Positions 8,704-17,544 of a stretch of DNA of 36,318 nucleotides are shown here, one piece after another (the first letter of the stretch is position 1; each line of letters starts with the position of its first letter). The notes beneath the pieces were generated by a model. The model was given only the letters and a program-made list of their open reading frames with translations. It was not told the DNA's origin and did no database searches. This DNA comes from Candidatus Sumerlaeota bacterium (GTDB lineage: Bacteria; Sumerlaeota; Sumerlaeia; JAFGJS01). Location of the stretch: NCBI GenBank assembly GCA_016928995.1, contig JAFGJS010000069.1, positions 1 through 36,318 of the forward strand, given 5' to 3'. Position numbers and translations under genes: made by a program.

Positions 8704-9168
8704 TCAGGTGTTGCGGTTCTGGCGCAGAAGCTGCTGCACTTCCTCGCTGAATTCGCCGACGTCGGCGAAGTCGCGGTAGACGCTGGCGAAACGCACATAA
8801 GCCACTTGATCGACATCGCGCAGGCGCTTAAGCACCATCTCGCCGATGGCGCCCGACTCGATTTCCTTCTCGATGGAGTTCTGCACCTGCTTCTCCACGT
8901 GATTCACGATGCGTTCGAGTTCGGAAAACGGCACGTTGCGCTTGCGGCAGGCGATCTGCAAGCCGCGCAGAATCTTCCCGCGGTCGAAAGGCTCCCGTTC
9001 ATGGCCTTTCTTCACGACGAGCGTGGGTATGTTTTCAATTTGCTCGTATGTGGTGAAACGTTTTTCACACTTAAGGCATTCCCGGCGCCGGCGGATTGCT
9101 TCATCGTTCTGACTCGGGCGGGAATTGATCACCTTGCTTTCCAAATGCCCGCAAAAAGGACACTTCAT
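8704..9168 (-). CDS. nrdR: Transcriptional repressor NrdR
   Basis: 154 residues, the usual NrdR length. NrdR is a zinc-ribbon/ATP-cone repressor that senses nucleotide status and represses ribonucleotide reductase operons. The zinc ribbon uses Cys3, Cys6, Cys31 and Cys34 (MKCPFCGHLES, ECLKCEKRFTTYE). The ATP-cone follows at about 49-139 (LVVKKGHEREPFDRGKI, GAIGEMVLKRLRDVDQVAYVR in two parts). The C-terminal RFASVYRDF is a family hallmark. The ATG at 9168 has an AGGTGA ribosome site 8 bases upstream. No ribonucleotide reductase gene lies in the window, so its targets are elsewhere. It lies 84 bp after trxA; thioredoxin is an electron donor for ribonucleotide reductase, so the pairing is sensible but may be chance. 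Confidence 0.97.
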   Translation of the reverse strand: MKCPFCGHLESKVINSRPSQNDEAIRRRRECLKCEKRFTTYEQIENIPTLVVKKGHEREPFDRGKILRGLQIACRKRNVPFSELERIVNHVEKQVQNSIEKEIESGAIGEMVLKRLRDVDQVAYVRFASVYRDFADVGEFSEEVQQLLRQNRNT

Positions 9169-9252
9169 GGATTTTCACCTGTCTAGCGGGACGTTCTGTT
9201 GCGCATGATCCCACGTTAGCCGTCCCGAATGATGATGTGGCGCCGTTTCGGA

Positions 9253-9579
9253 TTATAAGTGTTTTTCCAGCGTTTCCTGCAATGTCGCCTTGGGCACCAT
9301 GCCGACGATTTTATCCACCACCTCGCCGCCTTTGAAAATCATCAAGGTCGGAATGCTGGTGATGCCGTATTTTCCGGCGACATTGGCGTTGTTATCCACG
9401 TTCAGTTTTCCCACGACTGCTCTGCCGTCGAAATCATTGGCGAGTTCCTCGACAATCGGTCCGACCATACGGCAGGGGCCGCACCAAGGCGCCCAGAAGT
9501 CCACGAGCGCGGGCTTGTCGCTGTTGAGCACTTCCTGCTCGAAGTTGCCATCCGTGATTTCCATCAAGTTGCCAGCCAT
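9253..9579 (-). CDS. trxA: Thioredoxin
   Basis: 108 residues, a canonical single-domain cytoplasmic thioredoxin. The active site WCGPC has Cys33 and Cys36. The buried Asp27 (ALVDFWAPW) and cis-Pro77 ([11 protein letters not shown]) are present, as is the terminal helix [14 protein letters not shown]. It reduces protein disulfides and supplies electrons to enzymes such as ribonucleotide reductase. The ATG at 9579 is preceded by AAAGGAAC, a good ribosome site. Further upstream a TTGACG followed 17 bp later by TAGGCA could be a weak promoter. The spacer to nrdR contains CGGGACG...CGTCCCG arms without a T tract, so no clear terminator separates the two. Confidence 0.97.
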   Translation of the reverse strand: MAGNLMEITDGNFEQEVLNSDKPALVDFWAPWCGPCRMVGPIVEELANDFDGRAVVGKLNVDNNANVAGKYGITSIPTLMIFKGGEVVDKIVGMVPKATLQETLEKHL

Positions 9580-9759
9580 CGCTTCTTGTTCCTTTTACTG
9601 GAGTTGTGGCATGTCATCTTTCATGCCTAGTTTTGCGTCAGTTCAGCGTCAAATGCAACAACTTTTTGTGCCTGACGATGCGTTGAGGCGCCAGATCTGA
9701 TGCTTTTCGCAAATATGTCGGGCGAAATAGGCGGTTGCTTACATGAAATGATAAAAATA

Positions 9760-11721
9760 TCAAGTCCAGGTGCGGCGGCAGTAGATCAGCCATTCCAGCG
9801 CCAGCACTCCCAAGGCGGCCCACAGGAACCACATCCAGACCTCGCGATTGGCGGCAAGCCGGCCGGCGTTGAAATTCCGCTGCACGGTCTCGCGGCCGAA
9901 CTGCAATTCCGGCTTGGGCGCGATGTCCGATTCCACGTGCGAGGTTAGATTCAAAGCCAGTTTTATTTGTTCGCCATTTTCACTCGAAATTTCATAAAAT
10001 CCAGCATGCTTGGTGTCGGCGTAGTACGCCGTTTGCCCATCCTCGATCTCGATCGTGTCTGTTCTGCCGTCGGGCTGGCGAATCGTAAAGCGATCCTCGG
10101 CGGCGGACGGCGTCAGGGGGATCACGGTTCCGGTTTTCAGCACGGGCTGCTCCTTCAATTCCTGCGATTGTGAGAGCCAGCGCATCGTGTTCATGAAAAA
10201 AATCGGAAACGACGGACGCAACGGCCAGTCCGATTCGCCCGGATCAAAGGCGCAAACCACCCCGCGCACGCGCTGGCGGTCGAAACTGAGAATCATGGGG
10301 ATCGTCTCGGCCTCCACCATCACGCGCGCCCATGAGGGGTGCTTAATCTCCAGCGCCTGGAGCACCTGCACACCGGTGAAATTCACGTAGCGCGTCAGCA
10401 GATGCACCCGGTTCCAATCGATGATCAACGGATTCTTCACCACCTCCGGCATCAATTCGAAGCCATCCAACGGCGGAATGCTTTTCAGGAATAAATAATT
10501 GCCCGGCCCCAGTTCCTTCGGCGAAAAGTTGTCGTAGATCACGATGTCGAATCCGGCGGGCCGCCGATAGTCGTCAGGGGAAACTAGCGAAAGTTGCGCG
10601 TTCTTCAGCAGACCCAGCAGGCGCTCCAGAAAGACGTTGCCCTTCGACACCAGCAGGACTTTGGTGTCGCGCTGTGGCGAAAGAATGCCGTACGCCGCGT
10701 CATCCACATCGAACGGCTCCGTCAGCGCCGCGCCGCTCTCGTCAGTCAGTTGCAATTCCACGGTGTGCGTCGTGCTCAGCGCTTCGGGCGAGGCTTTCGT
10801 GATGTCCTCGCCCAGCGGATACAGCCGGGTGCGCGCTTCCTGTCCGGCGTCCAGGGTGAAGGATTTGACATCGGCCGCTTTTCCGTCCACTTGCATGCGC
10901 AGCAAACGGGACACTTTCTCCGAGCCGTAATTCTTCACGCTGGCGAAGACCAGCGGCACGCCTTGCTTTTCCAGATCGTTGGTGATGTCCATTTCCGTGA
11001 TGCCCACGTTGGCCGTGAATGTGCTGCCCACGGGCGCATACTCGATGTTCGGCGTCTGAGCCAGGCTGAGGTTCGCCTCCTGCAGGTTGCCGTCGCTGAT
11101 GATGATGATCTTGGTGCGCGGATCGTAGGCCGCGGCGTCGGACGGTGCAGCCTCTCCGCTCTGCACCCAGTCTGGTCGGGCCAGCGAATCCGCGAACGCC
11201 AGCGCGTCGTTGATGTTGGTGCCCGTCTCCTCCGCATCCGCCAGGGAAAGTCTGCTTTTCAGCAGGTTCTTATCGCGCGTTTCGCTTTGCAGGATTTGCG
11301 TCTTGTCGGAAAAGGCGATCAGCGTCATCCGGTCATGCGCGCGCATCTGGTCGATCAGCTGCTGCGTGATATTCTTGGCCTGATCGATGCGCGAAACGCC
11401 ATCCTCGCCGTCCCTGGTCTTCATGCTCGCGGAGATGTCCAGCAGCACGATGTACTTCATCCCCTGTTCGTCGCTGAGTTTCATCACCGGCCGCGCCAGG
11501 GCGAAGGTCAGCAGCGCGGCGATGAGCAGTTGCAGGTAGAGCAGGATGTTGCGGCGCAGTTTCTGGAACGGCGCATTGGCCGTCAGGTCTTCGATGCTTT
11601 TGCGCCAGAGCAGCGTGCTGGAGATGATCTGCTGGCGGCGCTTCAGTTTCAGCAGGTACAGGACCACAATGATAGGAAGCGTGATCGCCGCGATCCAGCC
11701 CAGGGGATTAAGAAAGCTCAT
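9760..11721 (-). CDS. BatA-like membrane protein with VWA domain
   Basis: 653 residues from the ATG at 11721, which begins MSFLNPLGWIAAITLP as BatA N-domains do. An upstream ATG at 11790 would add 23 unlike residues and also lacks a ribosome site, so the exact start is not certain. Membrane helices are at about 6-24 and 58-77, with a third near the C-terminus (WMWFLWAALGVLALEWLIY). A von Willebrand A domain lies between, with the MIDAS motif DISAS (Asp95, Ser97, Ser99), TGTNINDAL and IIIISDGN. The region after it is a long beta-rich and glutamine-amidotransferase-like segment, which is expected to sit outside the membrane. Bat proteins usually cluster with a MoxR ATPase and DUF58; neither is in the window. 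Likely role: envelope metal-dependent adhesion or scaffold for a MoxR-type chaperone; this is family inference. Confidence 0.85.
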   Translation of the reverse strand: MSFLNPLGWIAAITLPIIVVLYLLKLKRRQQIISSTLLWRKSIEDLTANAPFQKLRRNILLYLQLLIAALLTFALARPVMKLSDEQGMKYIVLLDISASMKTRDGEDGVSRIDQAKNITQQLIDQMRAHDRMTLIAFSDKTQILQSETRDKNLLKSRLSLADAEETGTNINDALAFADSLARPDWVQSGEAAPSDAAAYDPRTKIIIISDGNLQEANLSLAQTPNIEYAPVGSTFTANVGITEMDITNDLEKQGVPLVFASVKNYGSEKVSRLLRMQVDGKAADVKSFTLDAGQEARTRLYPLGEDITKASPEALSTTHTVELQLTDESGAALTEPFDVDDAAYGILSPQRDTKVLLVSKGNVFLERLLGLLKNAQLSLVSPDDYRRPAGFDIVIYDNFSPKELGPGNYLFLKSIPPLDGFELMPEVVKNPLIIDWNRVHLLTRYVNFTGVQVLQALEIKHPSWARVMVEAETIPMILSFDRQRVRGVVCAFDPGESDWPLRPSFPIFFMNTMRWLSQSQELKEQPVLKTGTVIPLTPSAAEDRFTIRQPDGRTDTIEIEDGQTAYYADTKHAGFYEISSENGEQIKLALNLTSHVESDIAPKPELQFGRETVQRNFNAGRLAANREVWMWFLWAALGVLALEWLIYCRRTWT

Positions 11722-12056
11722 CGACAGCCGCCGTTTGGTTGGGTTGTTGAGTTTGACAACCGGAAACTCGAAGAGTTCCGCAAATTCCATGAAAGATTAA
11801 CGCCGGGATCAAGGCGATGCAACACGAAATCGTGCGCAGCTGCACATCGTAAATGATCCATTGCGAATTGCCCGTTATCCGCGAAATGCCTCGTCCGCAG
11901 GAAATGGGCTTGCATGACAAACGACGATGGACCACAATTCCGGCTATGAACGCACATCGCCGCCTTATGTCGAATAAAAAAATAGAAAACGGCATCGCTT
12001 GACGCTTATCGAGAGCCAGCCAACCATCGTTCATAAAATTGAAGGAAAGGAATGCC
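11722..12056. other. 335-bp divergent spacer
   Basis: This lies between the divergent VWA gene and the AT-rich orphan. It holds no convincing gene or RNA. An AAGGAAAGG ribosome site for the downstream orphan is at 12042-12050. A short ATTGCGAATTGCC phrase (near 11858) partly resembles, in inverted orientation, a phrase in the adk-dnaJ spacer (near 17478-17505), suggesting decayed intergenic repeats. Confidence 0.4.
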
Positions 12057-12782
12057 ATGCCTACCGCGCCGCACATCAGTATTTATGAAATTTTTCCAGA
12101 CAAGCCAAGCGAAGAGTTGGAAACAATTTTCTCGCCTGACACTTTGTATGCTCTCGCGACGGCCATGAGTTATGTCGAAAACAATCTTCGCGCTCAGGAC
12201 GCGCCGGAGATTAAGGGGATTATCCAGTGGTATAATGAGTTGACCGCTAATGCGCCGGATAGCACGCATAACATATTTAATTGGTATGTTGAAACGAGTC
12301 AGGAACTCGCCGAGGTTACTGACGATGAAAGTTGGAAAACTTCTCCCGAGCGCTTTAAGAAAACAGTCCGCGCTTTTCTTGTTTATGCTTTTATGTCTGA
12401 TTTGACTGTTACGAAGAAGAAAGTGGCAGGGAGCCTCATTATTTTCAAAATATACAAACAATTAATTGAGCACGAAATCGGCGAAACAAAATTAGATGAG
12501 CCGTTCATAAATAAACTGCTGCGTATTGTATTGTTTCCCGTTCGGCCGATTCTTCGGCCGATTGTGATGAAATGGGCGCCGCTCTGGGTGGAGGATTTCG
12601 ATGATGAAATCGGGAAAACGGCTCTGGATCGTATTCAACGCATCTGTCACTTCTATCGATTATGTGCAAAGGAAGACCGGACCTTTACCTTTTCCCAGCC
12701 TAAGGATCAGGTCGAAAAAGAGATCGACGTTGACGGCGTCAAAATCACATCATTGCGCGGGGGCAAAATGTCACTCTCTTGA
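12057..12782 (+). CDS. Hypothetical protein, AT-rich orphan
   Basis: 241 residues from the ATG at 12057, which follows an AAGGAAAGG site; a TTG at 12039 would add six residues but overlaps that site. I do not recognise the family. It is mostly alpha-helical, with no signal peptide. A central hydrophobic stretch (FINKLLRIVLFPVRPILRPIV, about residues 151-171) could be membrane-associated, but is broken by prolines and arginines. Base composition is clearly more AT-rich than in the flanking genes, with A/T-ending codons (for example 12361-12480), which suggests recent acquisition. It ends 64 bp before the convergent end of the next orphan. The function is unknown. Confidence 0.65.
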   Translation: MPTAPHISIYEIFPDKPSEELETIFSPDTLYALATAMSYVENNLRAQDAPEIKGIIQWYNELTANAPDSTHNIFNWYVETSQELAEVTDDESWKTSPERFKKTVRAFLVYAFMSDLTVTKKKVAGSLIIFKIYKQLIEHEIGETKLDEPFINKLLRIVLFPVRPILRPIVMKWAPLWVEDFDDEIGKTALDRIQRICHFYRLCAKEDRTFTFSQPKDQVEKEIDVDGVKITSLRGGKMSLS

Positions 12783-12846
12783 CATTCACTGGCGATTAAG
12801 TCCGGCATAATGCTCCGTTGCGCTTCATGCTTCACGCTGATTCCGC

Positions 12847-13818
12847 TCAACCGTCGGCGACCATTGACGAGCCGGTGGCCAGTGCGATCCAGCAGGCATA
12901 GAGGAACATCTTGAAGCGCCAGACGCTTTCGGCGTCGCCCTCTTCGCTTCGCATGACGAATTCCGCACGCTTCAGGATTGCATTAAATTCCGCTTCGTCT
13001 TCCGCATTGTACGGACCGCACTGCCTTCGCATCAACGTGTTCCCGGGAGCAATATCGATGTTTGATGTAATGCCGCCATCAGCATTCGGCGTCGGCAGCA
13101 CATCCTCGAACCGCGGCGTCATCAGTTCCACCACGCGCTCGCAGTCCTCCGGCGAGGCCTGGATCGCGCCAAACTCCAGGCAGAATCCCCAAAGCAGCAA
13201 TCGTCCAGGACTTGTGGAATCCCAGAGCAGTTCCAAGATCTGGCTGCTGGTGATTTCCTCCGGATCGGGAAGATTGATAATCCGCCAGGCATGCACATCT
13301 TTCAACGCGCGGCGGCACGATTCCGGCGACTCCAGAATCGCCTGCTCGCCGAGTTCATCCGGGCGCTGCGCGTCAACGCGCTCGCCGGTCGCTTCATTCA
13401 TGAAGTCATGGATGAAACTCAGGATCACACTCGGCGCTTCTTGCGGCGGTGTGAAGTGATCCATCCACCACTGCTCGAGTTCCGCGCGAATCGGATACGT
13501 TATCGCTGAAAAACAGCCGATGGGGCGTCTACGAAAATTCAAACGGCAATTGGCGCATTCGCTGTCCGCGACAGGTTCGATCTCGTTCCACTTCGCAGCG
13601 ATCTCACCTAGTGTGGTTTTGACGATTGATCCGTCGGGCTGTTGATGCGTTACTTCTACTTGATCCCAGGTCTTCCCCGGATTCTTTTTCAGAATGTCCT
13701 CTTCATTCTGCTTGAAGTAACCCAGCATGTCGCGATTTTTGGAAAGACCCATAATCTCCATCGCTGAGCGCCCCTGTTGAATCACGCACTCCTTCCGCAG
13801 CAGATAATCAAACGCCAT
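12847..13818 (-). CDS. Hypothetical protein with a cysteine cluster
   Basis: 323 residues from the ATG at 13818. An earlier in-frame ATG at 13824 directly abuts the GAGGAG ribosome site (zero spacing), whereas 13818 has a spacing of six, so 13818 is preferred. Family not recognised. Residues about 85-105 contain three cysteines (SECANCRLNFRRRPIGC), a possible metal site, with more cysteines later (CRRAL, FCLEFG, DCERV, RRQCG). No signal peptide; the C-terminus (FLYACWIALATGSSMV) is hydrophobic and could be a tail helix. It is convergent with the AT-rich orphan and lies 93 bp downstream of the transporter on the same strand, so they may be co-transcribed. The function is unknown. Confidence 0.7.
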   Translation of the reverse strand: MAFDYLLRKECVIQQGRSAMEIMGLSKNRDMLGYFKQNEEDILKKNPGKTWDQVEVTHQQPDGSIVKTTLGEIAAKWNEIEPVADSECANCRLNFRRRPIGCFSAITYPIRAELEQWWMDHFTPPQEAPSVILSFIHDFMNEATGERVDAQRPDELGEQAILESPESCRRALKDVHAWRIINLPDPEEITSSQILELLWDSTSPGRLLLWGFCLEFGAIQASPEDCERVVELMTPRFEDVLPTPNADGGITSNIDIAPGNTLMRRQCGPYNAEDEAEFNAILKRAEFVMRSEEGDAESVWRFKMFLYACWIALATGSSMVADG

Positions 13819-13911
13819 GAGCATCTCCTCATCGAATTAAAATCAGTAATCCTGCCTCAAATCGTGGAGCTATCACACGCTATCAGACAACAAATTCTCA
13901 TTTGGGTTCGC

Positions 13912-15930
13912 TTAAAATGGCAAAATTTCGACGATCTCATACGGCAGGCCGTTGAAGGCGCGGATGCCAGAGACTGTGACCCAGAAGGCGACAGAGAGCA
14001 CTTCGCCGATGACGAGGCCGACGAAAAACGGGCTGGCAGCGCGATAGATGCGCGAACCTCCGTAGCGCAGAATGAGCACCTTGGCGAGCCAGCCGAGAAA
14101 CACGCTGACCCAGACGCGATGCGCGTACCAGGTTGCGACGAAGAGCATGGCCACGGGATGGAACGGCCACCAGGTAAAAGTCAGACACATATATTGAAGG
14201 AAAATGGTGAAAAGCACGCCAAACGAGATATGGCCGATTTCGTTGTAGTTGCCAACGCTCATGGCTCCCTTTTGCTGTTCGAACAGCAGCGCGTTGCTAG
14301 TCCAGCTGAAACAATTGATGCCAAAACCGGAGATGGGGCTTTCACGCCCGTCGAGCGTCACGCTATGGTGATGCGTCGCGTAAAGATGCACGGCGCCGCA
14401 GACGACGAGTGACACGATGATCACAAAAAGGACGATGCCGCCGGTCGAAAGCCGTTTGGATTGCGTGGATTGACGATCCAAGCCGATGGCGTGCGTGGTG
14501 AAAACGGAGACGCACAGGCGGTTGCCGTGGCCGATCATCAGCGACACAAAACCGCCGAACCAGGCCGACACAGGGGTATGCCAGCCGGCCGGGATCAGTC
14601 GCAACAGCCGCATGGTGTAGGATGTTTCCGGCGCGATCAAGGGCAGTCCGGTTTCCGCGACGATGCGCGTCATAACGAGCGCAAAAATCACGGCCATGAT
14701 GATCAGGAAAATGGTGTAATAGACCGGCATCTTGACCCATGTCAGCCATGCAAACATGCCCGCGCAGCCAAAGGCGAAGGCCCAGCCGCTGATGAGATGG
14801 GAGCGTCCTTCGGCGCCGGAGACTTTGCCGATCATGCATTTTATCACGTGCAGCCAATGGGAGCGTCCGAGAAAAATAATGACCACGGCCATGCCGATGA
14901 AGGCGCCGGTGTTGTGGTCCTGCACCAATCCACCGGGAAACGGCGGAAAGTAAGCCGCGTAGATCATAGTATAAATAGCGTAGATAATCTGGAAACTCCA
15001 GATGGAAAAGCCGACGCGGTTGGGCATGAAGAAGGCCATGCCCAGAAACATGAAGTGAATCCGGTTCCATTTGATATACGCAGGCAGATAATTGAGCGGC
15101 TCTTCGGTGAAGAAACGGGCGATGTCCCACGAGACTGGAATCACGGGCACCGTGCCCGGACGGTAAGCCTCAAGCCCCGTAAGAAAGTGCAGCACGAAGA
15201 CGAATCCCAAACCGGCGAGAAAGGAACGCTGGCCAAAGATGGGCGGCAGTTTTTTGCCTTCCGCCGGCGCTTCGATCAAGGATTGCTGAACGGAAAGCAG
15301 CGGAAACGGCAGGCGTTCATTGTCGCGCCATTGGGGAAAGACGATGACGCCCAGGGCGACCATCATCACCCACCAGGGAATCAGAAAGCCGCTCCAGCTG
15401 ATCAACGGCGGAATCCATGCGCTCCAGGGGATCGATTGCCCTGGATTCAGTTCGCCAATGAACGGATCGGCGATCGGGGTTTCCGCGCCATACTCAAGCG
15501 TATCCGGAAAAAGGGAGGCGTGCGGATCGAGCGCCGCATAGGCGTCCGCGAGCATTTTGTCACCGCTGGCGCGAACGGAGGCGTCGGCGATGGCATATGG
15601 CAAGGCGCGCAGCAAACCCTGGCTTGGCGTGACGGCCGCTCCCAGCAGGATAGCGAAAATCAGGGCCAGTTGTTTGAAATTCAGCGCAAGCGAAGGTTTG
15701 ATGATTCGGATCAGGGGATTGATCAGCAGCGAGATGACCGTGATGGCGAACACCGAGGCGACGGGCAGAAAGTCGTCGGAAACGAATGAATTGAAGATGA
15801 TGAAATTATTGTAAGGGGTGACGATCCATACAAATAAGGCGCCGGTGAGGCCGATAATCAGAGCGATGATCCATCGGAAGAATCCCATTGTTTCCGGGGC
15901 GCCGTTGGCGCCTTGCGATGCCGTTGCCAT
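13912..15930 (-). CDS. OPT-like transporter (DUF6785/DUF6784)
   Basis: 672 residues with many hydrophobic helices, roughly 14-16 by eye. The first is WIIALIIGLTGALFVWIVTPYNN (read in two parts, about 20-42). The pattern resembles the oligopeptide-transporter-like DUF6785 family with a DUF6784-type C-terminal domain, seen mainly in PVC and related phyla; the substrate is unknown. Supporting segments are ITVISLLINPLI, WWVMMVALGVIVFPQW, NERLPFPLLSVQQS, RIVAETGLPLIAPE and WWPFHPVAMLFVATWYAH. The ATG at 15930 has a GGGAG ribosome site at a spacing of about 5. It acts in the inner membrane. The upstream spacer 15931-16196 (266 bp) shows no gene. No partner lipoprotein or ATPase is adjacent, consistent with a secondary transporter. 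Confidence 0.8.
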   Translation of the reverse strand: MATASQGANGAPETMGFFRWIIALIIGLTGALFVWIVTPYNNFIIFNSFVSDDFLPVASVFAITVISLLINPLIRIIKPSLALNFKQLALIFAILLGAAVTPSQGLLRALPYAIADASVRASGDKMLADAYAALDPHASLFPDTLEYGAETPIADPFIGELNPGQSIPWSAWIPPLISWSGFLIPWWVMMVALGVIVFPQWRDNERLPFPLLSVQQSLIEAPAEGKKLPPIFGQRSFLAGLGFVFVLHFLTGLEAYRPGTVPVIPVSWDIARFFTEEPLNYLPAYIKWNRIHFMFLGMAFFMPNRVGFSIWSFQIIYAIYTMIYAAYFPPFPGGLVQDHNTGAFIGMAVVIIFLGRSHWLHVIKCMIGKVSGAEGRSHLISGWAFAFGCAGMFAWLTWVKMPVYYTIFLIIMAVIFALVMTRIVAETGLPLIAPETSYTMRLLRLIPAGWHTPVSAWFGGFVSLMIGHGNRLCVSVFTTHAIGLDRQSTQSKRLSTGGIVLFVIIVSLVVCGAVHLYATHHHSVTLDGRESPISGFGINCFSWTSNALLFEQQKGAMSVGNYNEIGHISFGVLFTIFLQYMCLTFTWWPFHPVAMLFVATWYAHRVWVSVFLGWLAKVLILRYGGSRIYRAASPFFVGLVIGEVLSVAFWVTVSGIRAFNGLPYEIVEILPF

Positions 15931-16196
15931 AAAACTCCCTGCCTGCTTTAAATGATAATCATACTGAAGACAAAGCTCCGATCCCGGCTAAAATCATGCG
16001 TAGAGGCGGATTCATACATGGCGGATTTCTAATAGGAAAGAAGAAAAATGAAGAAGTCCGATAAAAAACCGCATGAGATTCGATTAATTTACAGCCTTTT
16101 TTTATCGCGAAGGCGTCTTCAGAGTCTTCTCCTTCATTCCATTGACTGATACATCAGCGACTATTTTCCAGCGATGCAGCGAAATGCCGATGATGT

Positions 16197-17327
16197 TTAA
16201 TTCCCATCAAAGAAATCCTTAACTTTGTCCAAAAGTCCTTTCTCGCCTTTAGGTTGATGGCCGTCTTCTTCCGCGAGTTTGCGGAACAATTCCGCCTGAT
16301 TATCGTTCAGCTTCTTGGGCGTGCGGAGCATCACGCGGATGTGCGCATCGCCGCGGCGCTCTTCACCGGGCGCGGTGGGCAGGCCCCGGCCGCGAATATG
16401 AAACATGGCATGACTCTGCGTGCCGGCGGGAAGATCCAGTTCCTCTTCGCCATCGAGCAGTTGAACGTTGATGCGATCGCCCAGCGCGGCCTGACTGAAG
16501 GTGATCGTCTCGTCGCAGATCAGATCAGCTCCCTCGCGGCGGAAGCGCTCATGCGGTTCGACTTCAAAGGAGACATGCAGATCGCCGCGCGGACCTCCGC
16601 GAAGACCGGCTTCGCCTTCGTCCGTGACGCGCAATGTCATTCCGGTCTCCACCCCTTTGGGAATTTCAAACTTCACCTGGCAACGCCGGTTGACGCGGCC
16701 CTTGCCGTTGCACTGAACGCATGGATCGGCGATGATCTTGCCTTCTCCGCCGCAGCGTTCGCAGGTGGTGTTGATCTGCAGGAAGCCCTGCGAATAGCGC
16801 ACCTGCCCCATGCCGTTGCACTGCGGGCAGGTCTGCGGCTCCGTGCCTTGCCTGCAGCCGCTCCCTTTGCATTCATCACAGAGTTCTAACCGGGTAAGCT
16901 GAATTTCAGCGGACTTGCCGTTGAGCACTTCCTCTAATGTGAGTTGATACCGGATGCGCAGATCGCGGCCGCGATGACGCACGTCGGCGCGGGAGCGTCC
17001 GCCGCCGCCGAAGAAACTGCTAAAGAAACTGCCCAGGATGTCTTCCAGGTCGCTGCCATGAGTGAATTGATCCCAGGTGAATCCCCCGGCGCCAAAGGCG
17101 TTGCGCACACCATCGTGGCCGAAGCGGTCGTAGCGCGAACGGCTGCCCGCGTCGCTGAGAATCTCGTAAGCCTCGCTGGCTTCCTTGAACTTCTCGGCTG
17201 ACGCAGGATCGCCCTGGTTGCGGTCGGGATGATATTTCAGGGCCAGTTTGCGATAGGAACGCTTGATCTCATCCGTGGAAGCGGAGCGATCAACGCCTAA
17301 TATTTCGTAGTAGTCCCGTTTGTTCAT
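16197..17327 (-). CDS. dnaJ: Chaperone DnaJ
   Basis: 376 residues, a full-length type I J-protein. It stimulates the DnaK ATPase and binds unfolded clients. The J domain (5-70) has the catalytic HPD at 33-35. A Gly/Phe-rich segment follows (about 78-110, including FFSSFFGGGGRS). The zinc-binding domain (about 145-215) has all four CxxCxGxG-type repeats (CDECKGSG, CPQCNGMG, CERCGGEG, CVQCNGKG). The two C-terminal beta domains run to about 345, and the tail is lysine-rich. The gene stands alone, without dnaK or grpE. The ATG at 17327 has no strong ribosome site. The 217-bp spacer to adk contains a decayed CAATTCACAATTCGCA phrase of the kind found in intergenic repeats. Confidence 0.96.
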   Translation of the reverse strand: MNKRDYYEILGVDRSASTDEIKRSYRKLALKYHPDRNQGDPASAEKFKEASEAYEILSDAGSRSRYDRFGHDGVRNAFGAGGFTWDQFTHGSDLEDILGSFFSSFFGGGGRSRADVRHRGRDLRIRYQLTLEEVLNGKSAEIQLTRLELCDECKGSGCRQGTEPQTCPQCNGMGQVRYSQGFLQINTTCERCGGEGKIIADPCVQCNGKGRVNRRCQVKFEIPKGVETGMTLRVTDEGEAGLRGGPRGDLHVSFEVEPHERFRREGADLICDETITFSQAALGDRINVQLLDGEEELDLPAGTQSHAMFHIRGRGLPTAPGEERRGDAHIRVMLRTPKKLNDNQAELFRKLAEEDGHQPKGEKGLLDKVKDFFDGN

Positions 17328-17544
17328 CGTAGCTTAATGCCGCTCGATTTGCGAGCGTCGAGGATTGCTTGCCAATAATTTAAGCAGACTAACGGCGGTA
17401 GACAGCTTCATCAAGGGAAAATGCGCAACGGACACAGACGCTGAAACGGATAGTCTCCAGCGCCATCCTTTATTCCTGGCAATTCACAATTCGCAGTGCG
17501 CAATGCTGAATAGTCCGCTCGGATGTCACGCCTGCCGCTGAGCG

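Noticed and set aside
10594-11856. 420-codon open frame on the plus strand opposite the VWA gene
   Set aside because: It mirrors the codon structure of a clear BatA/VWA protein on the other strand and its translation (Arg/Gln/His-rich) shows no domain pattern.
14461-15789. 442-codon plus-strand open frame opposite the transporter
   Set aside because: A hydrophilic, Gly/Asp/His-rich shadow of a transmembrane protein; no ribosome site or recognisable motif.
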